Assembly: GCA_039111635.1 (NCBI GenBank)
Contig: JBCAQO010000010.1
Coordinates: 1,798,001-1,862,000, forward strand
Direction of reading: 5' to 3'
From: Heterobasidion occidentale
Taxonomy: Eukaryota > Basidiomycota > Agaricomycetes > Russulales > Bondarzewiaceae
DNA: 64,000 nucleotides
Below are positions 1 to 12,132 of this stretch, piece by piece. Numbering within the stretch: the first letter of the stretch is position 1; the number at the start of each line of letters is the position of its first letter. The notes below the pieces were generated by a model that made no database searches, was not told the origin of the DNA, and saw only the letters and a list, made by a program, of their open reading frames with translations. Made by a program: the position numbers and the translations under genes.

Positions 1-1
1 G

Positions 2-145
2 AATAGGTTTGAGTGCCATTGGGACCGCGCGTATCCTGACCGAGATGCTCCTGTGGCTCACTATACTCAAGCGCGAAAATACCTGATTGCTGATCACGCT
101 GCGTCATTGCTGAGCACCTCTATTCCTGTCCCTTTGCTATGCTGA
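2..145 (+). other. Possible 3' end of a gene entering from the left edge
   Basis: A reading frame is open from base 2 to a TGA at 143-145 (47 codons). It has no start inside the window and a mixed, protein-like composition (for example HWDRAYPDRDAPVAHYTQARKY). It could be the last exon of an upstream gene or a transposon-derived protein. A chance open frame of this length is also quite possible, and I recognise no family. Confidence 0.2.
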
Positions 146-689
146 TACGCGTTCAGGTGTCGGCTAACTCGACGCGAACCCACCATGTCGCCGTGATGGC
201 CTTGCCGCAATGCCGTCGTCCCAGAGTGCCGTCACACCGTGTAGTCTGCCGTTTGACGCGCAAGCCTCCCAGCAATTCTGAGAGCTACCGTATCACGTTT
301 TCGGCTATGTCACTCACAAAATTTTACTCGCTTGGAGTGGGGCCGCCCGGATGCGTCAGTTATCCAGTATATTACAGGCATCTCGGCCTGCGCCCACTAT
401 TTATTTGCTATAATCACTTTCCCCTTCAGGCCTCTAAACCGAATTAGACTCGTCGGTGCAGAGCCTGGCGGCGGTATGAGTAGCTTCCTCTGACAATGAC
501 CTCTGTTTCCTTCGCCTGGATCAGACGCAGCTTGACCGATTTACGCTTGTTAGTCGACGGAGGGCGCGTTTCAAGCTGTTTCGTCAGCCGCTTAATTTCT
601 CCACGGACGAGGTATAAATACAGTGCCCTGGATATCATTGCGATGTAGCTCACAGTCTTCTCCGATATCATTTACTCTCAGGCTTCAAT
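146..689 (+). promoter_or_regulatory. Upstream region of first FAD oxidase, with TATA box
   Basis: No gene is seen here. A TATAAATA box lies at 613-620, about 70 bp before the ATG at 690. Bases from roughly 300 to 450 resemble, with many substitutions, the stretch at about 3990-4130 upstream of the second oxidase: both share TCACTCACAAAAT and the CAGGCCTCTAAACCGA / GAAGCCTCTGAACCGA blocks. The promoter was therefore copied with the gene. Confidence 0.5.
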
Positions 690-2694
690 ATGCTACTTCA
701 ACCACACACATTTTCTTTTTACCTTCTGGCGGTCCTCAGCGGATTAGGGAGCAGCCGGGCCGATGCTACGGCAAACTCGACTTGTGAAGCAATTGCAAAG
801 GCAGTTTCGCCACAATCCGACGTCTACTATCCTGGTGAGTCTTATAATGTAGGCATGTCTGCCAATCACATCTTACTCCTCGGGATTAGGGACATCTCAA
901 TACACCTCAGACATCAAGCACTGGGTGGAGTCCAGCACGCAAGAGGCGGCATGCTCTGTTGAGCCCGGAAGCGTTCAGGACGTTTCGACAATTGTAAGTG
1001 GGTTTCTTTCTCTAGAGGTTCAATACTGATGCTTCAATTGCAGCTGGAAATTCTAGGCGATACCCGAACGCCATTTGCAGTATGTTCTTTTGATGCGTGT
1101 TTCGCTCAAATGAAGCTGGCTGACATCAATCAGGTCAAAGGAGGTGGCCACGCCTTCAATCTAGGTTTCTCCTCTACAACCGGTGTCCAAATCGCCATGA
1201 CTCGCTTCTCGAACTTGACCTATGATGAAATTAAGCAAACGGCAGAAATCGGCCCAGGATTGATCTGGCATGAGGTGTATGAGCGCCTCGCGCCATTCAA
1301 CGTCACGGTCGTCGGTGGCAGGGTTCCAACCGTTGGTGTTGCCGGTTTCACACTTGGAGGGGGTGAGCTCTTCTATCCTTTTATGCGCTCTTCCATATCT
1401 GACAAAGATCGCGCTAGGACTTTCCTTTAAGTCTAGTCAATACGGACTAGCTATTGATACTGTGCAAGCCTTCGAGCTAGTACTGCCGAATGGAACTGTC
1501 ACTACAGTAACGGCCGATAGCGAGGACCTTTTCTTCGGATTGAAGGTATTTTATCTTTTGACCCAAGTTATGTGCTCCTAATCACCTTGCTGCTCAGGGC
1601 GGATTCAATAACTTTGTGAGTTTGTTTGGTTAGATTTATTGAAACTTATCATCAATCGATGTACGTCTCAGGGCATTGTAACCAAATTCACATTCAAAAC
1701 ATTCCCGCAAGGCGAGATTTGGGTACGCACGGGGTTTCAAAGCTAATGTCCTCCGATCCTCGTATTTAAGTGTCCCACAGGCAGGCAGTGTTGTGGTTCC
1801 AGAACAAGGGCTGGATGCCTTGAACACTGCCGTGGCCAAACTTGCAGCGGACTGTACAGACCCGAAGATGGCGCTCAATGTCCAGTATGCATATGCAGCA
1901 GGCGTGGTAAGTGTTTCTTGGCGTAATCCTTGCAGACATGACATGACACAAGCTCATTCAGCTATCAGCAACTGCTTCAATTTTCTATGATGCCCCCACA
2001 CAGCCCGCAGATATATTTGATGAGTTGCTTTCTGTCCCTGGAAGCACTGTCAATGTGTCCACGACGGATTTCTTGTCGTTTGTCTCCGGTGTCGTTACCT
2101 CCTTCGGTGGAAGTCGGTATGTATACTCTCATTTAACTGGAAACAACATGGTCTGACAATTTCTCTAGTATAGATTTAGGTGATGCACCGGTGGAAGCCT
2201 ACTCACATACACTCCTGAGCGCTGTAGTGAACGAAACATCTGTTAGTCTTCGTTCTTATATGTACGCGTCAAATTGGACATCTCTCTGACATCTCGATTA
2301 GTTTTGGGGTCAGACTCTTACCCCTCATTCTGGATCTTTGATCATGCACATTGTGGAGGTCTTTCTCCCCTCGTACTTCTCACATGGCGCAGCATCCGCC
2401 TATCCTCCTAACCGTTCCGCCTTCAGCGAGCCTATCAACTTGTACTTCGCGTGGAATGATCCGCAGGCCGACGGCATCATGCACGATGCAGTTGAACAAA
2501 GTACAAATCAGCTGAAGGCAGCAGCTATCGCAGAGGGTCAAAACATTATAGACACACCGCTTTACCCCAACTACGCGCCTTATGATACACCTTTGGAGGG
2601 GCTGTATGGAAGCAACGTGAACAGGCTACAGGGGATTAAGAGGGCGATCGATCCGGACAATGTCATGGGGCTGGCTGGAGGATTCAAGTTCTAA
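690..2694 (+). CDS. Secreted FAD-linked oxidase (PCMH/BBE type, AA7-like), copy A
   Basis: Predicted extracellular flavin oxidase that oxidises an alcohol, sugar or similar small substrate with oxygen. Eleven exons: 690-834, 890-993, 1044-1079, 1134-1362, 1418-1545, 1598-1615, 1672-1722, 1781-1906, 1962-2116, 2169-2241, 2302-2694. They join to 485 aa with no frame break. The protein starts with a signal peptide (hydrophobic stretch to about residue 24). The FAD-binding domain contains GGGHAFN, whose His at about residue 101 is the usual covalent flavin attachment site, and GVAGFTLGGG. The second attachment residue of bicovalent relatives, a Cys, is replaced (GGRVPTVG), so a single covalent link is inferred. 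The C-terminus NYAPYDTPLEGLYG...RLQGIKRAIDP.NVMGLAGGFKF is the typical BBE end. The substrate cannot be told from sequence. Confidence 0.9.
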
Positions 2695-4318
2695 GGTGTT
2701 GCGTTTATATGCCTGCTGAAAGGTTCTCCTTGCAGCGCTTCAGCGTACACAGAGCAATTTCCCTCATTCTTATTTTTTAAAAGGCTCGTAGATGTTTTAA
2801 TGTTGAGTGGTAGTAGTTTCAGGGTGGGGTTTGTCCAGCGGCAATCAGGATCGCGTATAACGAGTCAGGACCAGGAGATTCGTTACCGCCGTAATACATG
2901 CCAGACTGATGTATCTCCGATCCCTCTCAGCCTTGAGGTTTCATATTGAGCTGATATTGGGAATACGAGTCGGGCCAGATGAGCTGTGTCAAGTACGCAC
3001 AAAACAGTCCATGGGCCGAGGTGTGGTACCAAGCCTCCGCGAGAACCCTTCGCTCAACAGCCCATGTATAGTAGCCCATGTTTTAAAAACGCCACAGAAC
3101 AACTATCTTCCCTGTAAGGTCAATCGCGGAGACTAGGCAACGGCGCAACGCCCCCGCTGCTTGAGCTAATATGCATCACCGGTGTCACTTGAATATGGGG
3201 CTTCAGCTTGAGGCCCGAAGCGCTACGTGGGACAACGAATGAGAGCGGATTGTGTGTTGTGGAGGCCCGAGCTCTGTGAGTTGAGAGGTGTATACATAGG
3301 TATACATTCGGCGCGTTCGACGGGCCGTGTCACCAGTGTGTCACCGCCTATCGGAGTCTTCTAAAGAAAGGCAGGAACGTTGTCCTCCTTTCAACCTCCG
3401 ACGTAGTCTCCGAATATCCGGGTCTAACTGTCGGAGCCGAGAGAAGGATGTTAGAGCGCCTCCGCCACTGCCTGATCCCCTCTCACTCGTCTCTTTCAGG
3501 CTGCTTGACAAGGAAGGATAGGTGCTGAAGCTGAAGGGTTCTAGGTATGTGTGTTCCCCCAGAAAGCCCACCCTCATCATGCTCTGCCGTAATTACTCCA
3601 TGGCACTTGCCTCCAAACGAGCGGGTTGGCTTACCACTCGCAATTCTCCCTTCGATCGCATCCAAACAATATATATATCTCACAATGCTGAAGGCTGTGT
3701 CTTCATACACGACAAGAGCGCTGTTTATCCACACAAATCCCAACAGGTCGTGACAACAGCAACAGCGTCTCGCGCAGCCTTCGTGATCGTCTCGTAAGCG
3801 CCGCTCTCCTGACGAGGGCGAGAGATGTCTATATTGTATTGATCTAAAATATGTAGACATAATCTAGACAATCTCGACGCGCACACACCCTGATGGCCCT
3901 GCCTGACTTGCCAGAGCGCCCATGTCCTTTTACTTTTCAGCACGCCAGCTTATTCGTAATATTTCTTGATGTCTCCAATGATATCACTCACAAAATGCTT
4001 ATACTGAATGAAGGCGGAGCCTTGCGGCCCAATCAGTTCTGGAGTGCCTTTCAGGCACCTTGGTCCTGTACTCTCTGTTTAATTGCCATCACCTATACTT
4101 CTCCATGAAGCCTCTGAACCGATACCGAACATCGTTGCAGCGCTCTGAGCTCATACAGGGAACCTCCCTTTTCAGTCTTTCCCCTTGGACAGACCACGTT
4201 TGGACATGTTGGTTCCTGGACATACCTCCCTTGGTTTCAGCGTCAACCAGGTATAAATGCGATACCTTCGATACGAATGTAAGGCAGCTTTGATACCGCG
4301 TTTACCCTCAGATTCACC
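2695..4318 (+). promoter_or_regulatory. Spacer between oxidase copies with duplicated promoter and TATA box
   Basis: No gene could be supported in 1.6 kb; short open frames around 3330-3860 have no family features and overlap on both strands. The last part, from about 3880, is similar to the promoter of copy A. A TATAAAT box lies at 4252-4258, 67 bp before the ATG of copy B. Confidence 0.5.
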
Positions 4319-6319
4319 ATGTTGCTTCATCGACGCTTTGTCTCTATTCACCTTCTGGCCGCTCTCAGTGGATTAGTGAGCGGTCAATCCAACCATGGGG
4401 CTAACTCAACCTGTCAAGCGATTGCGAAGGCAATATCGCCGCTGTCTGAGGTCTATTACCCAGGTGAAGCTTGTAAACGTCCATGTCTGCCATCTGTATG
4501 TTGACATTTTTCCTAGGAACATCCCAATATAGCGCAGACATCAAGCACTGGGTTGAATCGAGTACTCAACAAGCAACTTGCTCTGTTGAGCCCGGAAGTG
4601 TTCAAGACGTTTCGACAGTTGTACGTGTAACGTTTCCCCATAGGATCTTCTACGCTAACTGCTTACCACCAGCTCAAAATTCTGGGCTCCACTCGAACAC
4701 CATTTGCAGTATGTTCTTGAATTGCGCTTTTGGCTCAAACGAAACTGACTTACATTAATTAGGTCAAAGGGGGTGGTCATTCCTTCAATCTAGGGTTTTC
4801 CTCCACAACTGGCGTCCAAATCGCCATGACTCGATTCTCAAACGTGACTTTGAACAAAAGCAAACAAACTGCAGACATAGGCCCAGGCATGATATGGCAC
4901 GATGTGTATCAGCAGTTGGCGCCATTTAATGTTACGGTTGTTGGTGGAAGGGTTCCAGCCGTTGGTGTTGCTGGGTTTACGCTGGGAGGAGGTGGGATTT
5001 CCCCTCACCATATGCGCTATTTTTCAATTTCATGCTCGCTCTAGGACTTTCTTATACGTCCAGTCAGCATGGGCTGGCAATCGATACTGTGCAAGCCTTC
5101 GAGCTAGTGCTGCCGAATGGGACTATTACTACGGTAACAGCCGATAACAAGGACCTTTTCTTCGGATTGAAGGTAAGCATTGGTTTCTAAATCGACTTTT
5201 GTGTGCAACTAACCTCTTTTATGCGTAGGGTGGATTCAATAATTTTGTGAGCTACCACGAAAACCCGTTTTGCCCTCATCATTGACCACTTTGAACCTCA
5301 GGGTATTGTGACTAAATTCACATTCAAAACATTCCCGCAAGGCGAGATATGGGTGCGCTTGTTTTTCAAGTTCCCGCTATCTAGCGCTTACGCAAGATAT
5401 TTTACAGGCAGCCAATGTTGTTGTTCCAGAACAAGGGCTGGGCGTTTTGAACACCGCCGTCGCCAATTTTGCGGCGAACAACACGGATCCGAAGGTTGCG
5501 CTGAACGTCGAGTATAGTTATGCATCGGGAGTAGTGAGTGTCTCATGTTACTTATCTTAGACGTTACCATGACGAAGCCTCCCTCTAGCTGTCAGCGACT
5601 GCTGTAATATTCTATGATGCACCGACGCCACCTCCGGGCTTGTTCGACGCATTGCTCTCAATCCCTGGAAGCACCGTGAACGCATCTTCGACAGCCTTTT
5701 TCCCCTTTGTTTCTGGTATTCTTAACAATTTCGGCGGAAGTCGGTACGTCCATACTATATTGATATCGGCCCTGCATGGTCTTGAACAATGTCCAGCATA
5801 TCTCTCGGCGATGCGCCAGTGGCAGCCTTCTCACCTGCAGTCCTTAATGCTATAGTGAACGAAACATCTGTGCGTTGTGTATATATGCATGTCATACTGC
5901 GATCTCACCACAATTCTTTCGAATAGTTCTGGGGACAAACTCTGACGCCTCATTCTGCATCCCTCATCATGCATGTCGTGGAGATCTTCCTTCCCACGTA
6001 TTTCTCCCACGGCGCAGCATCCGCCTATCCTCCCAACCGGTCCGCCTTCAGCGAGCCTATCGACTTGTACTTCGCGTGGAATGATCCGCAGGCTGACGGC
6101 ATCATGCATGACGCGGTTGTACAAAGTCAAAAGCAGTTGAAGATCGCAGCTGTTGCAGACGGTCAGAAGGTGGCAGATGCACCGCTTTATCCCAACTACG
6201 CGCCTTATGATACACCTTTGGAGTTGCTGTACGGAAGCAACGTCAATAGGCTACGGGGGATCAAGAGGACTATTGATCCGCACAATGTCATGGGGCTAGC
6301 TGGGGGGTTCAAGTTCTAA
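4319..6319 (+). CDS. Secreted FAD-linked oxidase (PCMH/BBE type, AA7-like), copy B
   Basis: Tandem paralogue of the preceding oxidase. The eleven exons are 4319-4463, 4517-4620, 4673-4708, 4763-4991, 5045-5172, 5229-5246, 5302-5352, 5408-5533, 5589-5743, 5797-5869 and 5927-6319. Every exon has the same length as its counterpart in copy A, giving again 485 aa and no frame break. It has a signal peptide (MLLHRRFVSIHLLAALSGLVSG), the flavin-linking GGGHSFN motif, the Cys-less GGRVPAVG segment and the conserved C-terminal GLAGGFKF. Intron sequences and the N-terminus have diverged much more than the last exon, where several 30-50 bp stretches are near identical. This suggests either purifying selection or gene conversion across the last exon. 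Same inferred role as copy A. Confidence 0.9.
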
Positions 6320-6550
6320 GGTCTGTCTCTCACATTGCTGCGTCAATATCTCAGCTTATGGTTTCGAGTTCAGTGTTTCTGTATAGACAACACTATTCTC
6401 TGCTATTTACTATCATATATTTTACAGTTACGAAAGACTCGCCAATAAGATGAATTGACCACAATCATACGAATATTTGTATTCATCAAGGGAGGAATTA
6501 TAGATAGATTTCTATACAATCAAGATGAAGCATTGTGCCAACAAAAACTA

Positions 6551-7360
6551 TCAGGGAAAAAAATAGTCATCGAAATGCTTTGAAACATAGAGTAGGGGCT
6601 CCAAAGAACTATACAGTGCCCTATTCATATTGTCTTTCATATACTCCTCTCGTGCCTTCCAAAGTTTTACCACCATGCTCAAAGGCAGACGCGAAGCTTC
6701 AGCCTCGTCCAGGACTCCACGCCGCAATATGAGCTTGGCGAGTCCAAGCAGAGCCCATTGGCGCACTCCGTGCTTCAGTGCTAATCCTATCTCCTGCATA
6801 GCGTCCAGACTAGTTTCGTGTTTCGTGATCTCCTTGATCGCACGCTCTCTGATGTTATCGAATTGGTAGAATGAAGCAATAGACAAGATGTGCATCCATT
6901 GCTGGAGCGTGATTTGGGCGTGCTCGTCATGATTACTAGTACCAATTTTTGGTATCAGTTCGATGGTCGGAGGTCGCAGACGAGCGTGATACCTATCATA
7001 GAGTAAATCGAGAAGAGCCTCGAAACTCTTCATGGGTCACTCCTTGTAGAGTGATTGGGTCGGCATCTGTTTCGCCTTGCACCATAGCATTGGGACCAGG
7101 AGGACATGTGAACATGTCGCGGAAGGCGACCGACTGTACTAGTAGATATCGATGTACTTTGTAGAGGCGACCAGAAACCTGGCCCACAAAGTCCTCGATG
7201 TTGATCGTATATGCTAGCAAATTTTGGGCTTACTAGGAAAATGGAGAGTGAATCTTCCTTGTAATATTTCTCATGACGCGTAGGAGGTATAGCGTCTGAT
7301 TCAAGTTGAGTATACAGCTAGACAGCGACCAAAAGGCAGCTCACCTGCAATCTCAACCAT
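6551..7360 (-). CDS. BTB/POZ domain protein, one-base frame break
   Basis: Member of the large agaricomycete BTB/POZ family of unknown cellular role, probably protein-protein interaction. The BTB core reads GRLYKVHRYLLVQSVAFRDMF, followed by the usual DPITLQGVTHEEF then EALLDLLYDRY, and an alpha-helical C-terminal half ending DDYFFP. The proposed structure is a short first exon 7360-7345 (ATG) and a main exon 7213-6551 with a 131 nt intron; the first exon is a guess. Between EEF and EALL the frame jumps by one base at an AAA (TTT on the coding strand) near 7023-7025. Removing one base gives 225 aa and restores the family consensus. The break may be a consensus error or a real mutation. Confidence 0.75.
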
Positions 7361-7751
7361 AGAACCTTTGAGTCAAGCAATCAAGAGGAGGGCCAGCAAT
7401 ATCAATGCACTGCGGATGTGAGTTCGTCGAAGTGGAAGTAAGACTGTAACAGTCGGAGAAATGCTCAGATGCATGTCCTTTCTCACGGTACCTCGTGGAA
7501 TCATATTTGGTTCATGATATGTAGTTACAGAAGTGAACTTGACTGTAGAATCGAGCCTATAAGTATACGGTCAGGTTTCCTAGTTGAGGTGGTGAAGGCT
7601 CTTTCGAATTGTTCTGTGGCATGCTGAGCCGAGGGTTTCGCACTCCGTCACACTCCGACCTCTGACAGAGCAGCATTACGTGCCATCTCTCACTTGGTAT
7701 TGCCCAGTATCGCCCTCGACACTGAGAAACTTGTATTCCCCTTACTAGAAC

Positions 7752-8362
7752 ATGGTGCGTCATTCTTCTCGAAATATACCGGTTTCTACATACAGATTTT
7801 CGTTTTTGTATGTGGTTCTCCAGGCGTCGCTTCATTTCTGCTCCGAATGCAATAATCTTCTCTACCCCAAAGCTGACCAGCAACGTCGCACAATGGTATA
7901 TGCATGCCGGATATGCGCATACTCTGAGATTGGGGACAACAGCTGTGTGTACAGGAACGATCTTTTGACAGTGACAAAGTGAGCGTTGTACAAAAATGAT
8001 TCTTCGCATTTATGGACATTCTGCAACCAGGGAGCAAGTAGGTGTGACCACAGACCTTGGTGTTGATCCAACTCTTGTGCGTGTCGCTTCGTTCACCGAA
8101 GCTCTGTTTGCTCACTCACCATATAGCCGCACTCGAATATCCCTTGTCCCAAATGTAACCACGAAGAGTGAGTCCGTGGCTCCTGCACAATGGAGTGCTG
8201 CTTATACGTTATGACAGCGCCGTCTTTTATCAGGACCAGTCGAAGCGGAAGGAGACTCGAATGATCCTCTTTTTCGTGTGTACGAAGTGCAATCATAGCT
8301 TCATGGATCCAAGTCTAGCGCCGGATGGCAGCATTCCAGAGGGTATAGAGACGGAGTCTTAG
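7752..8362 (+). CDS. RPB9: RNA polymerase II subunit RPB9
   Basis: Small zinc-ribbon subunit of RNA polymerase II, involved in start-site choice, elongation and proofreading. Five exons: 7752-7754, 7824-7978, 8031-8076, 8127-8167 and 8218-8362. They join to 129 aa. The first coding exon is just the ATG, with the intron starting immediately after it (ATG|gtgcgt). The product begins MASLHFCSECNNLLYPK, carries the N-terminal ribbon (CSEC and CRIC pairs), then DNSCVYRNDL, DPTLPHSNIPCPKCNHEDAV and the C-terminal ribbon closing with CTKC. After NHSF the protein runs on 18 residues (MDPSLAPDGSIPEGIETES region), longer than the yeast end. The first intron is a multiple of three and has no stop, so a reader without splicing would extend the N-terminus wrongly. 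Confidence 0.92.
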
Positions 8363-10320
8363 CATCAGAGTGTATCAATCATGCATGGGTGAGTTTCTAT
8401 GCCATCGACATTCTGTGATGTGACGTTCGCTGACAGTTCTAAGTCTCCACTCCCGCGCTAGGGAACATGTATTCTAGGACCACGTGGTCGCTTAATGTCT
8501 TGATCAAAACCCAAGACTATCACGGAACGTCTAAACAAAATTTCTCCACCATCTGTTCCCCGCTTTCCTTGGTCCTGTGATCACTTCGTCGCCCAAACCC
8601 TTTGAAATGTATCAGTCAAATAGGCCATTCGACAACGTTGATTGATAATCTTATCCCTTCTGCCTATTCCTGAACGAAGTGTCATTGGCGTGATGTGCCT
8701 CCTCACTTTATTGTCGCTGGTGGGTGAATTGTTCTGTCATTTCCACTGCATGATGTACTTAAAAAGATTTTCGTCCTACGTCACTCAACAGAGATGATGT
8801 TACCGGACATAGTATCTCCACACCAGTTCATGTCTTTCAACGAATGTGGTTGGGGTTGCTTCTAGTTTAATTTCGGATTTCTGCGTTTTGGTGGATGAGG
8901 AACCTCGCTCATCGAATTATGATTGCGTGCGCAGTGCGCAAGCTTTTCATTTGACACTCATCGACCGCAGAAAGTTCGACAGAAGCTTGACCTTACATCT
9001 ACGCTTCTTGGGAGTACCGGATGGCAGCATCCGGTATATGCCTCTCGTTGAGTGAACACCAACATACTCTTTTGACACAAAGGAACCTCGGAGGCGCTCC
9101 ATATGTATCAGACGCAGTATGCTGCTCTCTCCTTTTCTCGAAGGTATGGTACTTAGGGTACAGAAAAGAAGTATGTTCGTGCTGTCAAGCCATAGCTGCC
9201 CGCGATTGGTGCCCGCGATTGGACTCTGTATTTTTTGTGAGCAATGAACCCATCTACAGCAGACTAGCCTCACCACCTTACTTATGTTTCCTGGATATAG
9301 CTACTCGACTTGTTTTGAATATGCTTGATTCCGACATCGTGAACGGACGAGATCAACATCTTGGTCTAGATCTGCGGTCTCAAACGCGTGGTGCGTCTTT
9401 TTTTGTGCTAATTTCAGCTGCGGTAAAACTTACATCCTCCGATTTAACTATTGATTGCCTTTTTAGAACCTCTTGTCGTTGTCGTCGTCGTCGTCATGTC
9501 ACTGGTTGTTAAGCCGCGGACCGACGGTGGTCAGTCGGTGGTCCGACAATTGAATTCTCCGTAGCCTGCCAGGTTCCCTGTGCCTCCAGGTATCTGCGTG
9601 ACCTCCTTGACCTGGGCCGGTGGCTCGAGCTCATTAGTCGAATCACGCTCAGATGTATGTTAGTGCCGGGGCCCGACGTGGCAGCTGCTCTCAACTGCTC
9701 TCAGGAGGAGCGTCCCGCCCGGTCCACTATGGGTCCGGGCACTGGCCGAGCTTGTTCTTTTTTAGCTTCCTTGCTTCCGGTGCGCGTGCAACCAATCATC
9801 AATCCATCCTCTAAGTAGTCTAACCCGTATAGTCCAAGTTACTGAGGCACACTGTGGACTGTCATCGATACACCCCGGAAACCATTCATTATCGAGAGTG
9901 AACAGGTTTTGAAACGTGTTCATTGCGAAGCCCAGGTGCTCAAGCGCTCAAGCTCAAGCTCGACACATGTTGGATCAAAAACATTTGCTTCCGCTTGACA
10001 TTCACGTCCTTCGAAATTCTGTGCGAACTCAAGATCTCACTCGGTAAAATAGCTTGACGGGGGTCACATTGACGATCGTCCGCATCGGCCGCCGCCGATG
10101 TCGGCAGAGCCGTGGTGAAGTCCTAGACCATGCTGATTTTTCCTTGGTGCTTGCTACCTACCCGTCCTGTTTATCCGTCGTCCCGCCGAGCAACAGAGGT
10201 CTCGGTGTCCAGTGCGATCGCCCACATGGTGCCTTTGAGCTATTAGGCGAGGCTTGCTTGACCAGCGCGGATTATTTAACCACAGAGTTCCCGTTGCGGA
10301 ACGATACAATTTTATCCCCC
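8363..10320. other. Intergenic region, no gene supported
   Basis: About 2 kb with only short overlapping open frames on both strands and no recognisable domain or consistent splice pattern. A short (GTC/GTT)n trinucleotide run lies at about 9473-9495. The end of the region is the promoter of the first polygalacturonase: an AT-rich ATTATTTAA element at about 10269-10277 is a possible TATA box, roughly 50 bp before the ATG. Confidence 0.5.
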
Positions 10321-12132
10321 ATGTCTGCTCTCAAACTCGTTCTCCTTCTTTCCGCTACCACGGTCTCTTCTGTCTTTGGCTCTTCCGCCTGCGTTGGCAC
10401 CATCTCATCTTTGGACGACGTCGCCGCTGCAGTTAAATGCACGACCGTCAACATCAATTCCTTCATTGTTCCTGCGGGCAAGACTTTTGATCTTTCCCTC
10501 GCCGCCGGTACTACTGTCAACCTGAGTGAGTGATTTGGCGGAGCTATAAATTTGATCGACGGTAGACTAGAAATTGTCTACCTACAGATGGCGACGTCAG
10601 CTTCGGTAACCAGACCTGGGCAGGTCCCCTCTTTCAAGTCAGGTCAGTAGATCAGCCCCTTGCTCACATGACGTTTTCTTAATCGTGTCTCAGTGGAAGC
10701 TCCATCACATGTATGTGTGCTCGGTTTTTCTTTCAAATTGGTGGAGAAGATTGACCGCAGTCAGTCAACGGCAATGGTCATACGTTCAACGGTAACGGGG
10801 CATTCTATTGGGTATTTGTGCATTCCCCGTTTGCTATTCTCGGATTCTCACGGATATATATCAGGACGGTCAGGGCGGAAACGGAGGGGTCACGAAACCC
10901 CATCCAATGATGAAGTCAGTCGTTTGCATTTTGGATTTTCCTACACGCCAGGCTGACACTCGGGCCATGAATACAGAATTAAGATCTCCGGCATATTTAC
11001 TGTAAGAACCCCCGCGTGCTCTCGAGCTGTGTCCAGGAGTTGAACAGCCTCCCAGAATGTCAAAGTCTTGAACTCTCCAGCACACGTCTATAGCGTTTCC
11101 AACCCGGCTCCTCTAGTCATGTCAAAACTGACCATCGATAACTGTAAGCATTAAATTTGAATCAATATGATGCCTTGCTTATTGTAATATGTAGCTGCGG
11201 GAGATGCTGCAAACTCTAAAAGCGGCGGTAAAGCGGCTGGTCACAACACCGATGGCTTTGACGTCAGCACCACCGACCTGACAATTGAGGACAGGTAAGT
11301 CAATCGTCATGGACCTTGACTCTTCCTGCCAACAAGTTCATCCTTCTCCAGTACTGTTTACAACCAAGACGATTGTCTTGCTATCAACAAGGGTTCGAAT
11401 ATCGTGTTCCAGAGGAATACTTGTGTTGGTGGGCATGGTATCTCCATCGTATGTCCTATCATCCGTCGTGATATGCCCCACTCGCTGAAGGTACTTATAG
11501 GGCTCGATCTCGACGGGGGCTACTGTTTCTGGCGTGATCATATCCGGTAACACTATCACGAACAAGTTCGTCATCATTTGACTCGAACACAAATTTTGGA
11601 AATTAAACGGGGCGTATACAGCGACAATGGCCTTCGCATTAAGACCAAAGCATCCGCTACTGACGCGTCTGTCTCAAATGTAACCTACTCGGGTAACACT
11701 GCTACTGGCATCCGGAAGTATGGCATTATCATCGACCAGGTGACTGTCATATCTCCATGCCTCTGCAATCTGTCTTTCTTACGACTTGAACCTCCCAGAG
11801 CTACCCTGACACGCTCGGCACTCCCGGTAAGAATGTGCCAATTTCTGCAAGTCAAATTCATCCAGCACATTCGAGCTCTTCGCTAATAAACTGTCATGTC
11901 TCTATTAGGACATCACGTTCTCTGGTGCCGAGTCAAATATTGCGGTTGTCTCCGGAGCGAAACGTGTAGCAGTCAACTGCGGGGATTGCACAGGCATGTA
12001 ATACTCATTGATTGCTGGCTTGGTTTTAAATTTCGAATTTCAGGCACCTGGGACTGGGGGAAGCTGAAAGTCAGCGGTGGCTCCGCTGGTTCGATCTCCG
12101 GCTTCAGTGGAATCAAGAACTTCAGTCTGTAG
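10321..12132 (+). CDS. Secreted endopolygalacturonase, GH28, copy 1
   Basis: Hydrolyses alpha-1,4 bonds of polygalacturonic acid in plant pectin outside the cell. Fourteen exons: 10321-10525, 10588-10642, 10694-10710, 10765-10811, 10865-10914, 10977-11001, 11056-11143, 11195-11294, 11352-11448, 11501-11565, 11622-11739, 11799-11846, 11909-11993, 12044-12132. They give 362 aa, uninterrupted. There is a signal peptide (about residues 1-20). All GH28 active-site motifs are present: NTDGFD (Asp182), QDDCLAI (Asp202, Asp203), GGHGISI (His224) and RIKT (Arg255, Lys257). Two introns use GC donors: after PIS at 11847 (gcaagt) and after CT at 11994 (gcatgt). It is a tandem partner of the next gene, exon for exon. 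Confidence 0.93.

Noticed and set aside
7755..7823. Reading through the first RPB9 intron as coding
   Set aside because: The 69 nt have no stop, but the extension (VRHSSRNIPVSTYRF...) does not resemble RPB9. GT donor and AG acceptor are good, and splicing gives a normal RPB9 start.
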